From NCBI GenBank assembly GCA_033032865.1, contig JAWHQI010000005.1, forward strand, positions 7,526,001 to 7,590,000: 64,000 nucleotides of DNA. The letters are read 5' to 3'. Below, piece after piece: positions 1 to 13,030 of this stretch (the stretch's first letter is position 1; each line of letters opens with the position of its first letter). The position numbers were made by a program, and so were the translations under genes. This DNA comes from Dactylorhiza incarnata (taxonomy: Eukaryota; Streptophyta; Magnoliopsida; Asparagales; Orchidaceae). Below the pieces are notes generated by a model. The model was not told the DNA's origin, searched no databases, and saw nothing but the letters and a program-made list of their open reading frames with translations.

Positions 1-3000
1 TTGAATGACCAAGTGAAATCCAAAAGAACCAAGGCCCCACCCCATGCCTAACCAGCATGGCACAAGCCTATTAGCACCCCACATTTGAATTTGGAGAGAA
101 ATGATGAACATGGGGGCAAAATGTCATTTTTCCAAACAAGCTTAAAGGGGAGAAGAGCTTTTGGAGTGAGGGAGCTTCCATGGCCACCACCACCTCTGCC
201 CAATCACCCAGTCGAACTTCCCATGTTGTGAACAGTAATTTCTGGCATGGCAGCCGTCCAAATAGTAGAGTAGGGGTGGTACAAGCCATGGTTGAACACC
301 CCCCTTTCCATCCTCTCTATACAGTCACTTCCCCCTCATTTGACCCTTCCATCATCTTCAGAAGGTCCTAAGGAGTCGAGCTAGCCTCCTGTAGCAGAGC
401 TTTTGGTGGAGAATCGGCGGATCGAGTAAGCTCTCCAGAGACAGAGAAATCTATGGCCGCACGCCGGAGCACACGCCGTCGAGCCACGATTGAGGTTCGT
501 TTCTCCCCCTCTCCCTCTGTGCTAGCATCTAAAACCACTTAGGAGAGAAACCGGGCTCAATTGAGCCCGATCCCATGCGAGGAAGAGGAAGATTTTCCGA
601 GCTTATCTTCTAGCTCGGGATCGCCGGAGGAGCTATCTTCGGCAGCCGTGTCACCGCCTAGCGGTAGCCACCACCTCAACGGAGGTGGTGGAGGTGGTGG
701 TCGGCAGTGGTGAGCAGTGAGTGGCCGGGAAATGTAGTTGGAAGTTGGACCAACTGGGAGTAATGTTGGATGTTGGCTGGAGGTAGGAGACGAAATCAGG
801 GCCATTGATTTCAAGTAATGGTTATATGCAGGCCAGAATTTATATACATGTAATTATTCTGTCACATTTTATACAGATTTTTATATTAATTAATTAGTCC
901 ACCTAGAGGCTGTTTTAGGCAAAAATTCCTGAGACAACTCTTGTAGCCCTTGATGTCTACTACCTATAGGGCTTTGAATCACCAAGTTTGGTGGGCTACA
1001 GCTCCTTGTAGGGCCATTATACTGAGGCATGTCCTTAAGTGTGTTCAGACCTTATTTTGTAGATCTAGACCACATTGTTGTTTGGATTAGTCTAATATTT
1101 TAGACATAGTTGTAAATAGAATAGATACACCCCCTGCCCAAAAATCATAATTTTTGGGTAACATTTTCCTATAGTTTTATGATAAATATGATTTTTCATA
1201 TTAATGAAATAAAAGTGATTAGATAAATGCAAAATGACCCAAATCTTGGGTGGCTTGATGGTTATGTTATATATAGTAACATGCCAAAATTTGAGACCAT
1301 TTGGCTCACTGTAGAGTATTATATCACACATACATAGGAATGTGATATATGGAAAGGTGGTGTGCATATAGCATATTTGTGTATTTTGTGACTTCATGAC
1401 TTATGGCTTGTGGTATGCTCATGAAATTTGTGCAACACACCTACCATAAAGTAGGGTATCATCTATTGAAATATTAGGATTTGGGGGAAGAAAAATTCTA
1501 AGTATTTGAATAATAATGTATTTGTCACATAAGTATATTAATCAAATATAAGTGATCAAACAACTTAGGATAAATCTGATTTTCTGATACCTGACACTTT
1601 AGGATATTATATACATCTGAAAATTTTATGAGGTTTTTTGGAATTAATTTTCTTAGCCATTTGAGCATAATGAATTTTGTCACAAAGTGTATTAATCAAA
1701 TGAACATCACCTAAGATTTAGGGAAAAATCCAATACTCTGTCACATGATGTTTTACCTTAAAATATATCCATGGAAATTTTGGTAGGATTTTTGTAAGTC
1801 ATTCACACTGTAAATTACCAAAAATACCCTTTGCACACTAATGTAATAATGGAATTTATATGGCCAATATTATCTGGAAAATTCTGAAAATTTGGCTAGG
1901 ATGTATTTTGATCATTATAAGTCTATGGTAATGTTTGTATAACTTTTGAACCAGTAATTTTAGTACTTGCTTTGTAATGTATCCAATTGGTATAAATGTT
2001 TGAATATTTAAATGTTGGTCATGATCATTATGAAAAAAATTAGAACTTCAGTCAGCCATCATATTTATACAGTATATGTCACTGATAATTTAATGTGAGC
2101 ATTTTGACTTTAGGAAATTGTACTTCATGTGTAAAGTGAGGTGTGCATTATCATTAATGTATTTTTATAAATGGCCAAAATAGTTGGGGAAATTATGAAT
2201 TTCTGACCACCTTGTAATTAGGTCATTTGTAACTTATGGTATAAATTTTAGGACATTTGGTCATGTTTTGGTGATGTTCACATTATGGAGATTAAATTAG
2301 TTCAATGTTGAGTTGGTTTGCGTTTAGCAAAAACTTGGGGTAGTGTCTAGGCTAGCCAAAACATGTGGGAATGGAATGAAATTTGGAACACAACATTAGG
2401 GCATACATAACTACAGTTCACATGAGTTACAGGCTAATTGGAGAAAGTTTTCCCTATAGAGAATAATGAACGAAAGTAAGTCTCGATGAACAATTGGAGT
2501 ATTTTGGGAGTCTCCTATCCATTGTAGTATGGTGACACAAGGTGATTATGATGCATTCAAGGTTAGTGGTGAACATATAGGAGAACTTCTAAGGATCTGC
2601 ACCAATCATCGTTAAAAAGGTCGTCGAGCTACCTAGAATAGTTAAATCATGCTTAAGTAAGTTAGAGCAACCATGAGGGTAACCTTGACGAAGGTAGTTA
2701 CCAATAAAAGTAAATATTCTGAGAATGGAAGGTTTGGGATGTCATCCCAGTATACCACCTAGTACCGCTGCGAGCCCTTCACCGGGTAGACCTCGGGAAG
2801 CCCAGAATTCACCTTAAATTGCTATGATCGCCTAAGTAACAAACAAGTGTAACCCTAACTAAGTTAAATTGAGAAAAGTAAACCATGTCCTATTAGGAGG
2901 GACGGAACGGTTCAAGATTAGTTAGTCCTACGAGCTGGTGGCTCGGGAATCGTAATGAATCTTGCATGTGCATAAACTAGTGGCAGGTCTTTGGTATGGG

Positions 3001-4259
3001 TCCATTTGTCACACCAATGGCGGTACGTTGATCTAGGCGGGGTGTGGTGAGTTAGAGGACCAGTAGGTTACTTTACTGCGGTCTAGCAGACAATCTCTAG
3101 TAACCCACCCCGACCATAAAAGTCTGGCTGGATGTCAGCAAGAGTACGCAAAAGCTCACGGAAGTGCACCTAGGATGTGTACAGAAGCGTACGTGAGGTC
3201 TAGGTTTGGCAGTGTGTATGCCCACCTAGAAGTGGAGTGCCCGATTCACTGATTCCGTTGCCACGGCGGAAGTACCTGAGAGGCTGGATACCTCCGAAAA
3301 GCGGGAACTAAAGGTCTGTGCACGCAGAGTCGTATGAGTGAGTTGCACTGTATGAACATAGCATAGCATACCATAATATTCATAACATCATAATGACATA
3401 CACATTTGCAGACCCTTATCATATAAATTAGTATGGGCTCTTTCATATGATAAGTTATAATTCCGGAATTCTTAATTTATAAGTTTTTATGAGCATTCAT
3501 ATAAGTTAAGATACACTAGATGATGGCGTGGTAGTTTTTTTTTATTACTTCACTTGCCCTGCATTTATTTATTTACCGCTCATTATTTACCTACTACTGA
3601 TGTTTTACTTACTGCATGTATTACATATTGCTATTATTCTCACTGCTCACTTACCCTTTATACTGTTAGTACTATCCATGTCACTTGTACTTCTTTTTAC
3701 CCCTTGGTGTCCTACGCTTCATCCTCCCGCTCGGTACCTAGGAGTCCTGGGGGGAGGCGGGGACAAAATGGCTTAGTATTTTTGACTAACGGTCGAATAT
3801 GGCCGTAACACCAGGAGATCGAGGAGCAGGAGCCGCAGTAGTCAGGCAGGACGTGACGGCAGACCCTGAGGACCAGATGTCGTGCATCACTACTTCCACA
3901 CGACGACAGGTTGGAGAGTATTTTGTGTTGCTTCCACATAGTGTAGAGTGAGAGAGTGATTTACCTTTATTAGTCACTATTTGGATTTGTATCGGGATTA
4001 AGCCCTTGCACTCTCTTAGTTTTGTTTCATTGTGGACTATTTGCACTCTCTTATATATATACATTTATGTGTGATGTGGTTGTGGACTTGCCTATTTGTA
4101 CTTATTACTTCTCTCAAATTGGCATATGATATGATCGTCTTAGCCAGCAGGATCGGCGTTGAGCGGTGACAGCTAACCTGTGAGTTGGGGTCACCGTAAG
4201 ACGGCGGTTCTGGGCATAATATCCGGGAACTCTCCTGTAAGGAGGAGGGGGATCTTTCA
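1..4259 (+). repeat. 5' LTR of element A (left end outside window)
   Basis: Bases 1 to about 2984 align along their length with 10063-13030; by eye roughly nine bases in ten match. The end is set at CA (4258-4259), two bases before a TGGTATCA primer site. The last 1.27 kb (2985-4259) has no partner in the window because the 3' copy is truncated. The LTR holds no convincing ORF; the short ORFs in it are broken between copies. Confidence 0.85.
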
Positions 4260-4261
4260 AA

Positions 4262-4275
4262 TGGTATCACTTGAC
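4262..4275 (+). other. Primer binding site of element A (tRNA-iMet type, decayed)
   Basis: The sequence starts TGGTATCA, the usual complement of the 3' end of plant initiator Met-tRNA, then departs from the expected AGAGC. It sits two bases after the LTR end, the normal spacing. Confidence 0.65.
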
Positions 4276-4438
4276 AACGATCATAATAGAAAGAAGTCCA
4301 CAAAACACTGGTTCACCTCGCTCGAGCATTAGTTTGAGGACAAACTATGCAGCGGAAGCAATGGTGTGCCCAAGTGTGAAATCACATGTATAGTCCATCT
4401 AAACAATGAGTTAGGCTGATTCTAATAAACTTCCTTAC

Positions 4439-5662
4439 ATGTGTGTAGCCCCCAAGGATTACCGACCCATGAGATACTGCTCCTTTCCCTCCGACTGCCA
4501 CTCCCTTCCAGCAGTCAGAGCTCGGTCATACATTGACAGCTATCTGGAGGCCTTTAAGGCACAGCAAGTTCCGGCCTCTCAGCCGAACCCGGGATCTAAT
4601 TGGTTGAGCGCATTCAAGAGCTTGTCTCCCCCGATGTATCACGGTACAGAGACTGTGGTCAAGACGGAGGAGTGGCTGGATACCATTCAGGAGATGCTCA
4701 CAGGCATCAACTGCACAGTTAGCACGACAGTCTCTTTGGCGACTACTACTTTGGATGCCCATGCCAAGAGATGGTGTAAGTCCATGATGGATTCCACTTA
4801 TGCGGACTGGGATTACTCGGAGATTACTTGGGAGGAGTTCAGCACCACTTTTCTGGAGCACTTTGTGACAGTGACGGACAGGGACGAGTTAGAGGAGAGG
4901 TTTTTGAACCTTAGACAAGGGAGCCGGTCGGTGATAGATTACCATAGGGAGTTCTCCCATCTGGCTAGATGTGCATGGATGCACTCACTAGATGACAGAG
5001 GTTATGCTAAGAGGTTCTATCGGGGGCTTAGAGACTTATTGAGGCGGGCATTGTTGTTCATGGCTGAGGACAGTTTGGCCAAGATCGTAGAGACAGCGAA
5101 GAAGCTAGAGGTAGATCATCTGATGGTGCAGAGTAGAGGGAAGAGACCAGAGGATGGGACACACTTTTAAGAGGGCAGCAGGGGACCACAGTGGGGCAGG
5201 ATTATGAGGCATAGGAGAGGCGGAGGACACCCTCGTCCTAACTTCAGGCCGGATCAGCAGCAGCCTCCTACAGTGTCAGTCCCTCCACCATTGCGGATTC
5301 AAGAGCCACCGAGGCATGATGATAGAGGATTCCGCCCAGTAGTATGTTTCGGATGCCACCAACCAGGGCACATCAGGGCCAATTTCCCCCAGCTATTCCG
5401 TCTACCTCATCCTCCTCCCCCTCCACCAGCCCCTCCAGCACCAGCACATCAGGGCCGGGGTAGAGGACGAGGTCTGGGTCGGATACAACACGACATAGGT
5501 CCAAGGCAGGAGCAAGTGTATGCACTGGATTTAGCCCAGGAAAGGAACCCCGAGGAATTCATCACAGGTTCTTCCATGCTTTCTTTACAATTACATAGTA
5601 CCTTGCAAAATATTACTTTTATTAGACTTATAACCCAAACAACAAAACCACCCCAGGTATAG
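4439..5662 (+). pseudogene. gag: gag of element A
   Basis: This is the capsid/nucleocapsid precursor, which would package element RNA in cytoplasmic particles. One frame runs through the region with a single TAA at 5168-5170. The core shows a retrotransposon gag fold signature (AKRWCKSM, WEEFSTTFLEHF, LNLRQGSRSV). A zinc knuckle follows near 5347-5390 (CFGCHQPGHIRANF), but the last Cys of CX2CX4HX4C is Phe, so it would not bind zinc normally. The start Met at 4439 is simply the first in frame. A proline-rich linker leads to the protease, which is in another frame. Confidence 0.85.
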
Positions 5663-6009
5663 TGTTTGTCTATGGCAAACCTACATACACTTTATTCGAC
5701 ATGGGTGCTTCGCACTCGTTCGTCTCGGAGGAGTTTGTACACGATCTGGATCAAGTCCAGCACTTTGAGGGCATCCACCAAAAGGTGATACTACCAGACG
5801 GGTCAGAGATAGAGACGTGCGCCAAGTGCAACATGGTGGTAGATAGAGGGAAGACATTTGAGGCACCGGCGACCCGCCTGAAGATGTCAGATTTTGACCT
5901 GATCCTGGGTATGAATTGGCTACACGGAAACCAAGCCAGGATCGACTGCCCAACAAAGAAGATTGTACTGAAGCATGATGACTCTGAGGGGGGTACTAGA
6001 AGGTATTAG
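5662..6009 (+). pseudogene. Protease region of element A, active site mutated
   Basis: Retroviral-type aspartic protease that would cut the polyprotein. The active-site block reads LFDMGASHSFVSEEF (5690-5735), so the expected D-T-G is D-M-G. A later segment DLILGMNWLHGNQARIDC is typical of the family. The frame is lost near 5985 and coding continues in a different frame, so a one-base indel lies there. Entry and exit frames both differ from gag and RT. Confidence 0.8.
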
Positions 6010-7480
6010 ACCCATCTCCCGTATTTTATTATCCTCTATTCAGGCTGTTAAAGCCCATCATAGGGGAGACATGGTGTATGTGGTCTGCTTTGGGATGGTA
6101 GAGGCGGAGGCCTTTATTGTCGACATCCCCGTAGTTCGGAACTTTTCCGACGTATTTCCAGAAAAGTTGCCAGGATTACCTCCACGACGAGACGTGGACT
6201 TCCAGATCCAGCTGGTGCCCGGAGTCAGGCATGTGTCTCGGGAACCATACCGGATGGCACCCAAGGAGCTAATTGAGTTCCGCACTCATCTCTAGGAGCT
6301 AGTGGAGGCAGGATTTGTTAGGCCGAGCTCATCGCCATGGGGAGCTCTGGTGCTCTTCATAAAGAAGAAGGATGGGTCGCTACGACTCTGCATCGACTAC
6401 CGACAGCTGTACCGACTAATGGTGCGGAATACTTATTCGCTACTAAGGATCGACGAATTGTTTGATCAGCTTCAGGGAGCCCACTGGTTCTCCAAAATCG
6501 ATCTGAGGTCAGGGTACCATCAGCTGAGGATCCAGGAGGAGGATATACCCAAGACAGCATTTAGCTCACGTTATGGTTTATATGAGTTCACGATGATGCC
6601 TTTCGGGCTCACGAATGTGCCATCCGCATTCATGAGCCTGATGAACCATGTATTCGAGGCCTACTTAGACATCTTCGTCATAGTTATCATCGACGACATT
6701 TTGATCTACTCTAGGACCAAGGAGGACCATACTCAGCATTTGACACTAGTATTGGGGAAGCTGAGGGAGCACCAGATGTATGCCTAATTTTCGAAGTGCC
6801 AGTTCTGGCTGCAGGAGGTAGCATTCTTGGGGCACACCATCAGCGGAGCCGGGTTGGCAGTAGACCCGGCCAAGGTGCAAGCAGTTAGGGAGTGGCTGCA
6901 GCTGAGATCGGCATCGGACGTTCGTAGCTTTCTCGGGCTGGCAGGTTATTACTAGGCCTGAAATTTAAAAACCGAAACCGCAAAAAAACGCAACACCACA
7001 CCGCACCGCACCGTTTTCGAACCGCACCGAACGATGTGGTTGTGGTGCGATGTTGGTTATTGGAAAACCGCATGGTTTGCGGTGTGGTTGGTTCTCAAAG
7101 GTCGCCCTCCCTCTTACATCTTTGACGAAGAAGGATGCTACATTCACTTGGACAGCGCAGTGCGAGGAAGCATTCTAGGAGCTGAAGGACAGACTCACCT
7201 CAGCCCCGATCCTTGCCCTTCCATCTGGGAAGAAAGGATTTCAGATATACACAGACGCGTCCTACCAGGGGATGGGTGCGGTATTGATGCAGCACGGGCA
7301 CGTCATAGCATATGCATCGAGGCAGTTGAAGAAGCACGAGCAGAACTACCCAGTACATGATTTAGAGCTCGGGCCGTGATCATCGCCTTGAAGATATGGA
7401 GGCACTATCTTTATGGGGTAGTTCTGCTCGTGGAGGTGGCTAGAGTTCCTATTTGATCACAAAAACCTCAAGTATATAGA
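5975..7480 (+). pseudogene. Reverse transcriptase and RNase H of element A
   Basis: This would copy element RNA into DNA and remove the RNA strand. RT motifs are clear: LIEFRTHL before the start, [26 protein letters not shown], and the catalytic [10 protein letters not shown] (about 6685-6715). There are stops at 6293-6295 (TAG, where CAG is expected) and 6785-6787 (TAA). At 6953 the conserved LGLAGYY block is broken by a foldback insertion of about 150 bp and some adjacent codons are missing. RNase H resumes at about 7105 in another frame (FQIYTDAS near 7240). A further stop is at about 7366 and a 28-bp duplication follows. Confidence 0.87.
6953..7100. mobile_element. Small foldback (MITE-like) insertion in the RT gene
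   Basis: About 150 bp rich in ACCGCACCG and GGTTTGCGGT interrupt the coding sequence between LAGYY and the RNase H lead-in. The left part (around 6988-7023) and the right part (around 7065-7092) are imperfect reverse complements, giving a foldback. This composition recalls hAT-type MITEs of plants, but I could not define clean termini or a target duplication, and about ten codons of host gene are missing at the site. Confidence 0.55.
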
Positions 7481-7535
7481 TACTCAGAAGGATCTAAACA
7501 TACGCCAGTGGAGGTGGCTAGAGTTCCTATTTGAT
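7430..7535 (+). repeat. 28-bp direct duplication inside RNase H
   Basis: The same 28 bases occur at 7430-7457 and 7508-7535. The second copy is where the protein family expects it (RWRWLEFLFDYD). The first copy replaces the codons before DHKNLKYI. It looks like template switching or a filler copied from 50-80 bp downstream. Confidence 0.8.
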
Positions 7536-7547
7536 TACGACTACACC

Positions 7548-9170
7548 ATGCACTATCACCCGGGAAAGGCAAACACGGTGGTGGATGCCTTGAGTAGGAG
7601 AGTCGGTACATCTGGACCAGAGCCCCAAGTGATGGCTATGGAGCGGGTGAAGATGTTAGAGGACATGGAGATCACATTGGTATCCAGGGCTGAGCCTGAG
7701 GCCTACAGAGAGTACCTAGCTGCCCTGAGCATTACTTGTGATATCCAAGACCGCATCAGGACACAACAGAGACAGGGTGCAGCACTGTAACTGGTATTCA
7801 GAGCTCTAGGAGAGGGCAGCTTAGGAGACTATTCATTACGGGACGACCTCGTTCATTTCCGGGACCGTATATACATACCCCCAGGAGGTGGGATTCGGGA
7901 GGACATACTCAGAGTGGCACACTGCACTCGGTACTCAGTGCACCCGGGGATCACCAAGATGACGGCGGACCTACGGAAGACTATGTATTGGCCTGGGATG
8001 AAGAGGGAGATCATTGTTTGGGTGACGCACTGCGAGACCTGCCAGCGGGTGAAGGCAGGGTGCAAGAGCCCTGGGGGTTGCTACAGCCGCTACCAGTCCC
8101 AGAGTGGAAGTTCAAAGACATAGCCATGAATTTTGTGCATGGGCTACCGCAGTCTCATTCTGGGCATGATTCCATCTTGGTCATTGTAGACAGGTTGACC
8201 AAGGTGGCCAGATTCATTCCAGTCTGAAAGGACACTTCAGTTACTATCTTAGTGAGGTTATTTATGGAGCAGTTCATCAGGTACCACGGCGTGCCCAGGA
8301 CGATTGTCTCGAATAGGGATAGTTGCTTTACTTCGAGGGAGTGGAGGGAAGTGCAGGCATATCTGGGGTCTCGGCTCACCTTTAGCACTGCTTTCCATCC
8401 ACAGACCGATGGCCAGACAGAGTGCACAATAGGACGATGGAGGACTTACTACATTTATGCATTCTGGATACGGAGAAACCCTGGGAGAGGCTATTACCAC
8501 TTATAGAGTTTTCTTATAATAACAGCCACCAGGAAAGCATTGGGATGGCACCATATGAGGCTCTGTATGGGAGGAAGTGTCGGACGCCATTGTCTTGGGT
8601 CTAGGACGAGGATCCAAGGGCACTTGGATCGGAGTATATAGATGATATGGATGTTGTGGTACGGATGATCCGCGACCGGATGTTGGAGGCTCAGAGCCGG
8701 CATGCCAAGTATTACGATGCGAAGCATCGGAAGGTGGAGTTCCAGTAGGAGATGGGGTTTTCTTGAAGATACGACCAGTGCATGGTGTTTCGTGGGTGCG
8801 AGGATAGAGGATGCTCAGCCCACGATTTATGGGGCCTTACATGATCCTGGAGCGGATCGGCCCCTTGGCTTATAGGCTGGAGCTACCACAGGAGTTGGCG
8901 AACCTGCACGACGTCTTCCACGTCTCCTTACTTCAGAGAGCCTTACTTCGGCCGAGCAACATGTTACGACTACAGCAGGCCCGATAGCATCCGATCGATC
9001 AGTCCGTCTAGATCCCATCCGCATCGACGATACAACCGTCCGAGTTCTGCGGAGGAAGAAGGTTCCTCTTGTCAAGGTGTTATGGTCCAATCATGGACGA
9101 GAGGAGCACACATGGGAACCAAGGGATCTCATGCAACATCAATACCCTGGATTATTCACCTCAGGTACAC
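7548..9170 (+). pseudogene. Integrase of element A with chromodomain-like C-terminus
   Basis: Integrase would insert the DNA copy. The linker HYHPGKANTVVDALSR is followed by an HHCC zinc finger (HCTRYSVHPG to CETCQRVK, 7915-8050), the catalytic core, and KEHL-type end DLMQHQYPGLF (to about 9162). The VLWSNHGREEHTWEP stretch at about 9080-9120 matches the chromodomain end of Tekay-type integrases, which is thought to guide insertion to heterochromatin. Stops at 7788, 8225 and 8602 and several frame changes disable it. Confidence 0.86.
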
Positions 9171-9274
9171 CCAAAACGTGAGTTTATACTCCTTATTCTC
9201 ATCTTGTATAGAATCTCGTAGACCCGAACATAAATTTCGAGGACAAAATTATTATTTTTTTGTTTATTGGGATT

Positions 9275-12200
9275 TGTAACATCCCCAACCCTACTAGACC
9301 CCATGATGATGTTAGGGCATAACATGAGGAGAGAAGGGTGAGTTGAGACAAGGGGTGACCTTAGGACTCTTTGACTAAGGATGAACTCACATAGGGTCCC
9401 CTATGGTACACAAGTCAACATTGGTCAAACTACCCAAATTGCACTCACAAGTACAAGTTGAACTCACCACCATGTTCCTAACCCTAAGGGAGACCCATTT
9501 GACCAAGAACCCCAACAATTGGTCACCCAAATAGGCCAAATTGACCATAGTAAAACCTAGGTCAGCATAGCCCTATTCAACACAATTGGACACAATTGAC
9601 CTTCAATACCTCAAATTGACCTTACCTAGGTTACCCAAACAACTAAGTGAGGTCATTAGGTCAATAATCACTAAATAATTCCATTCAATTCCAATGTGTT
9701 GACCAAAGTCAACTTTTAGTCAACATAGCCCAAATCAACCCAATCAAGGACCAATTGGCCTTCAATTGGTCAAATTGACTTGACCCTAACCTCATAATCC
9801 CATTAGGAATCTAATGGACCCAAAAAGCCCCCATCAATTGGTCAACCATTCCCTTCAATTTGACAAAAGTCAACCTTAGGCCAAATTGGGTCAAACTCAC
9901 ACCATATTGATCAATTAACCAAATTGAAGCCACACCATGACCCAATGGACTTTGGGTAAGGTTATAGGACTCAAGGCCATCAAGTGGGGCTAACCCACCC
10001 ACCAATTTGACCAAGTCAACCCAAAAGTCAATCATGGTCAACATAAGGCCTTAAGAGAGAAATTGAATGACCAAGTGAAATGCAAGTGAACCAAGGCCCC
10101 ACCCCATGCCTAACCAACATGACATAAGCCTATTAGCACCCCACATTTGAATTTGGAGAGAAATGATGAGCATGGGGGCAAAAATGTCATTTTTTCCAAA
10201 AAACTTAAATGGGAGAAGAGCTTTTGGAGTGAGGAGCTTCCATGGCCCCCACCACCTCTGCCCAATCCCCCAACCAAACTTCCCAGGCTGTGAACAATCA
10301 TTTCAGGCATGGCAGTCGCCCAAACAGTAGAGTAGGGGTGGTACAAGCCATGGTCAACACCCCCCTTTCCATCCTCTCTATACGATCACTTTCCCCCTCA
10401 TTTGACCATTCCATCATCTTCAGAAGGTCCTAAGGAGTCGAGCTAGCCTCCTGGAGCAGAGCTTTTGGTGGAGAATCAGCGGATCGAGCAAGCTCATTGG
10501 AGATGGAGAAATTCATGGCCGCACGTTGGAGCATACGCCGCCGAGCCACGATTGAGGTATGTTTCTCCCCCTCTCCCTCTGTGCTAGCATCTAGAACCAC
10601 TTAGGAGAGAAATCTGGTTCAATTGAGCCCGATCCCATGGGAGGAAGAGGAAGATTTTCCGAGCTTTTCTTTTAGCTCGGAATCGCCGAAGGAGCTATCT
10701 CCAGCAGTCGTGTCGTCGTCTGGTGGTAGCCACTGCCTCAACGGAGGTGGTGGAGGTGGTGGCCGGCAGTGGTGAGCAGTGGGTGGCTGGGAAATGTAGT
10801 TGGAAGTTGGCCCAGCTGGGAGTAATGTTGGTCATTGTCTGGAGGTAGGAGACGAAATCAGGGCCATTGATTTCAAGTAATGGCTATATGCAAGCCAGAA
10901 TTTATATACATGTAATTATTCTGTCACATTTTATACAAATTTTTATATTAATTAATTAGGCCACCTAGAAGCTGTTTTAGGCAAAAGTTCCTGAGACAAC
11001 TCTTGTAGCCCTTGATGTCTACTACCTATAGGGCTTTGAATCACCAAGTTTGGAGGCATACAGCTCCTTGTAGGGCCATTATATTGAGGCATTTCCTTAA
11101 GTTTGTTCAGACATTATTTTGTAGATCTAGACCACATGGTTGTTTGGATTAGTCTAATATTTTAGATATAGTTGTAAATAGAATAGATACACCCCCTTCC
11201 CAAAAATCATAATTTTTGGGTAACATTTTCCTATAGTTTTATGATAAATATGATTTTTCATATTAATGAAATAAAAGTGATTAGATAAATGCAAAATGAC
11301 CCAAATCTTAGGTGGCATGATGGTTAGGTCATACATAGTAACATATCAAAATTTGAGACCATTTGGCTCAATGTAGAGTATTATATCACACATACATAGG
11401 AATGTGATGTATGGAAACGTGGTGTGCATATAGCACATTTGTGTATTTTGTGATTTCATCACTTATGGCTTATGGTATGCTCATGAAATTTGGGCAACAC
11501 ACCTAGCATAAAGTAGGGTATCATATATTGAAATATTAGGATTTTTGGAAGAAAAATCTTAAGTATTTGTCACATAAGTGTATTAATAAAATATAAGTGA
11601 TCAAACAACTTAGAATAAATCTGATTTTCTGATACATGACACTTTAGGATGTTATATACCTCTGAAAATTTTATGAGAATTTTTGGAATTAATTTTTATA
11701 GTCATTTGAGCATAATGAATTGTGTCACAAAGTGTATTAATGAAATAAACATCACCTAAAATTTAGGGAAAATACAATACTCTATCACATAATGTTTTAC
11801 CTTGAAATATATCTCTGGAAGTTTTGGTAGGATTTTTGGAAGTCATTCACACTGTAAATTACCAAAAATACCATTTGTCACACTTATGTAATAATGGAAT
11901 TTATATGTCAAATATTATCTGAAAAATTCTGAAAATTTGGCTAGGCTGTATTTTTATCATTGTAAGTCTATGGTAATTTTTGTAGAATTTTTGAACCAGA
12001 AATTTTGGTACTTGCTTTGTAATGTATCCAATTAGTATAAATGTTTGAATATTTAAATAGTGGTTATAATCATTATGAAAAATTTATAACTTTAGTCAGA
12101 CATCATATTTATACATTATATGTCACTAATAATTTAATGAGAGCATTTTGACTTCAGGAAGTTGTACTTCACGTGTAAGGTGAGGTGTGCATTATCATTA

Positions 12201-13030
12201 ATGTATTTTTATAAATGGACAAAATAGTTAGAAAATTTATGAATTTCTAACCACCTTGTAATTAGGTCATTTGTAACCTATGGTAAAAAATTTAGGGCAT
12301 TTGGTCATGTTTTGGTGATGTTCACATTATGGAGATTAAATTAGTTCAAAGTTGAGTTGGTCTGTGTTTAGCAAAAACTTGGGGTAGTGTCTAGGTTAGC
12401 CAAAACATGTGGGAATGAAATGAAATTTGGAAAACAACATTAGGGCATACATAACTATAGTTCACATGAGTTGTAGGCTAATTGGAGAAAGTCTTCCCTA
12501 TAGAGAATAGTGAACGGAAGTACGTCTCGATGAACAATTGGAGTATTTTGGGAGTCTCCTATCCATGGTAGTATAGTGACACATAAGGTGATCATGATGC
12601 ATTCAAGGTTAGTGGTGAGTATATTGGAGAACTTCTAAGGATATACACCAATCATCGTTAAAAAGGTCATCGAGCTACCTAGAATAGTTAAATCGTGCTT
12701 AAGTAAGTTAGAGCAACCATGAGGGTAACCTTGATGAGGGTAGTTACCAATAAAAGTAAATATTCTGAGAATAGAAGGTTTAGGATGTCATCCCAGTATA
12801 CCACCTAGTACCGCTGCGAGCCCTTCACCGGGTAGACCTCGGGAAGCCCAGAATTCACCTTAAATTGATATAATCGCCTAAGTAACAAACAAGAGTAACC
12901 CTAAATAAGTTAAATTGAGAAAAGTAAACCTCATCCTATTATGAGGGACTGAACGGTTCAAGATTAGTTAGTCCTATGAGCGGGTGGCTCGGGAATCGTA
13001 ATGAATCTTGCATGTGCATAAACTAGTGGC
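9275..13030 (+). repeat. 3' LTR of element A, truncated
   Basis: It begins TGTAACATCCCC directly after an AT/G-rich tract. From 10063 it is colinear with 1-2984. Similarity stops at 13030 (after CTAGTGGCA), so the last ~1.27 kb of the LTR is missing. The first 788 bp shows the LTR start that is outside the window for the 5' copy; it is rich in TTGACC and GGTCAA words. Confidence 0.87.

Larger units (their letters stand above)
1..13030 (+). mobile_element. Element A: decayed Tekay-type Ty3/gypsy retrotransposon
   Basis: The order is partial 5' LTR, primer binding site, gag, protease, reverse transcriptase, RNase H, integrase with a C-terminal chromodomain-like end, and 3' LTR. This order and the chromodomain place it among the plant chromoviruses, most like Tekay. 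About 788 bp of the 5' LTR lie upstream of the window, judged from where base 1 aligns in the 3' LTR (10063). Full LTR length would be near 5.05 kb, very long for the group. Stops, frameshifts, a foldback insertion and a short duplication make it inactive. The 3' LTR ends abruptly at 13030, where a Tat-like fragment begins. Confidence 0.88.

Noticed and set aside
557..814. Minus-strand ORF in the element A LTR
   Set aside because: The matching position in the 3' LTR copy (about 10630-10890) is not conserved as an open frame.
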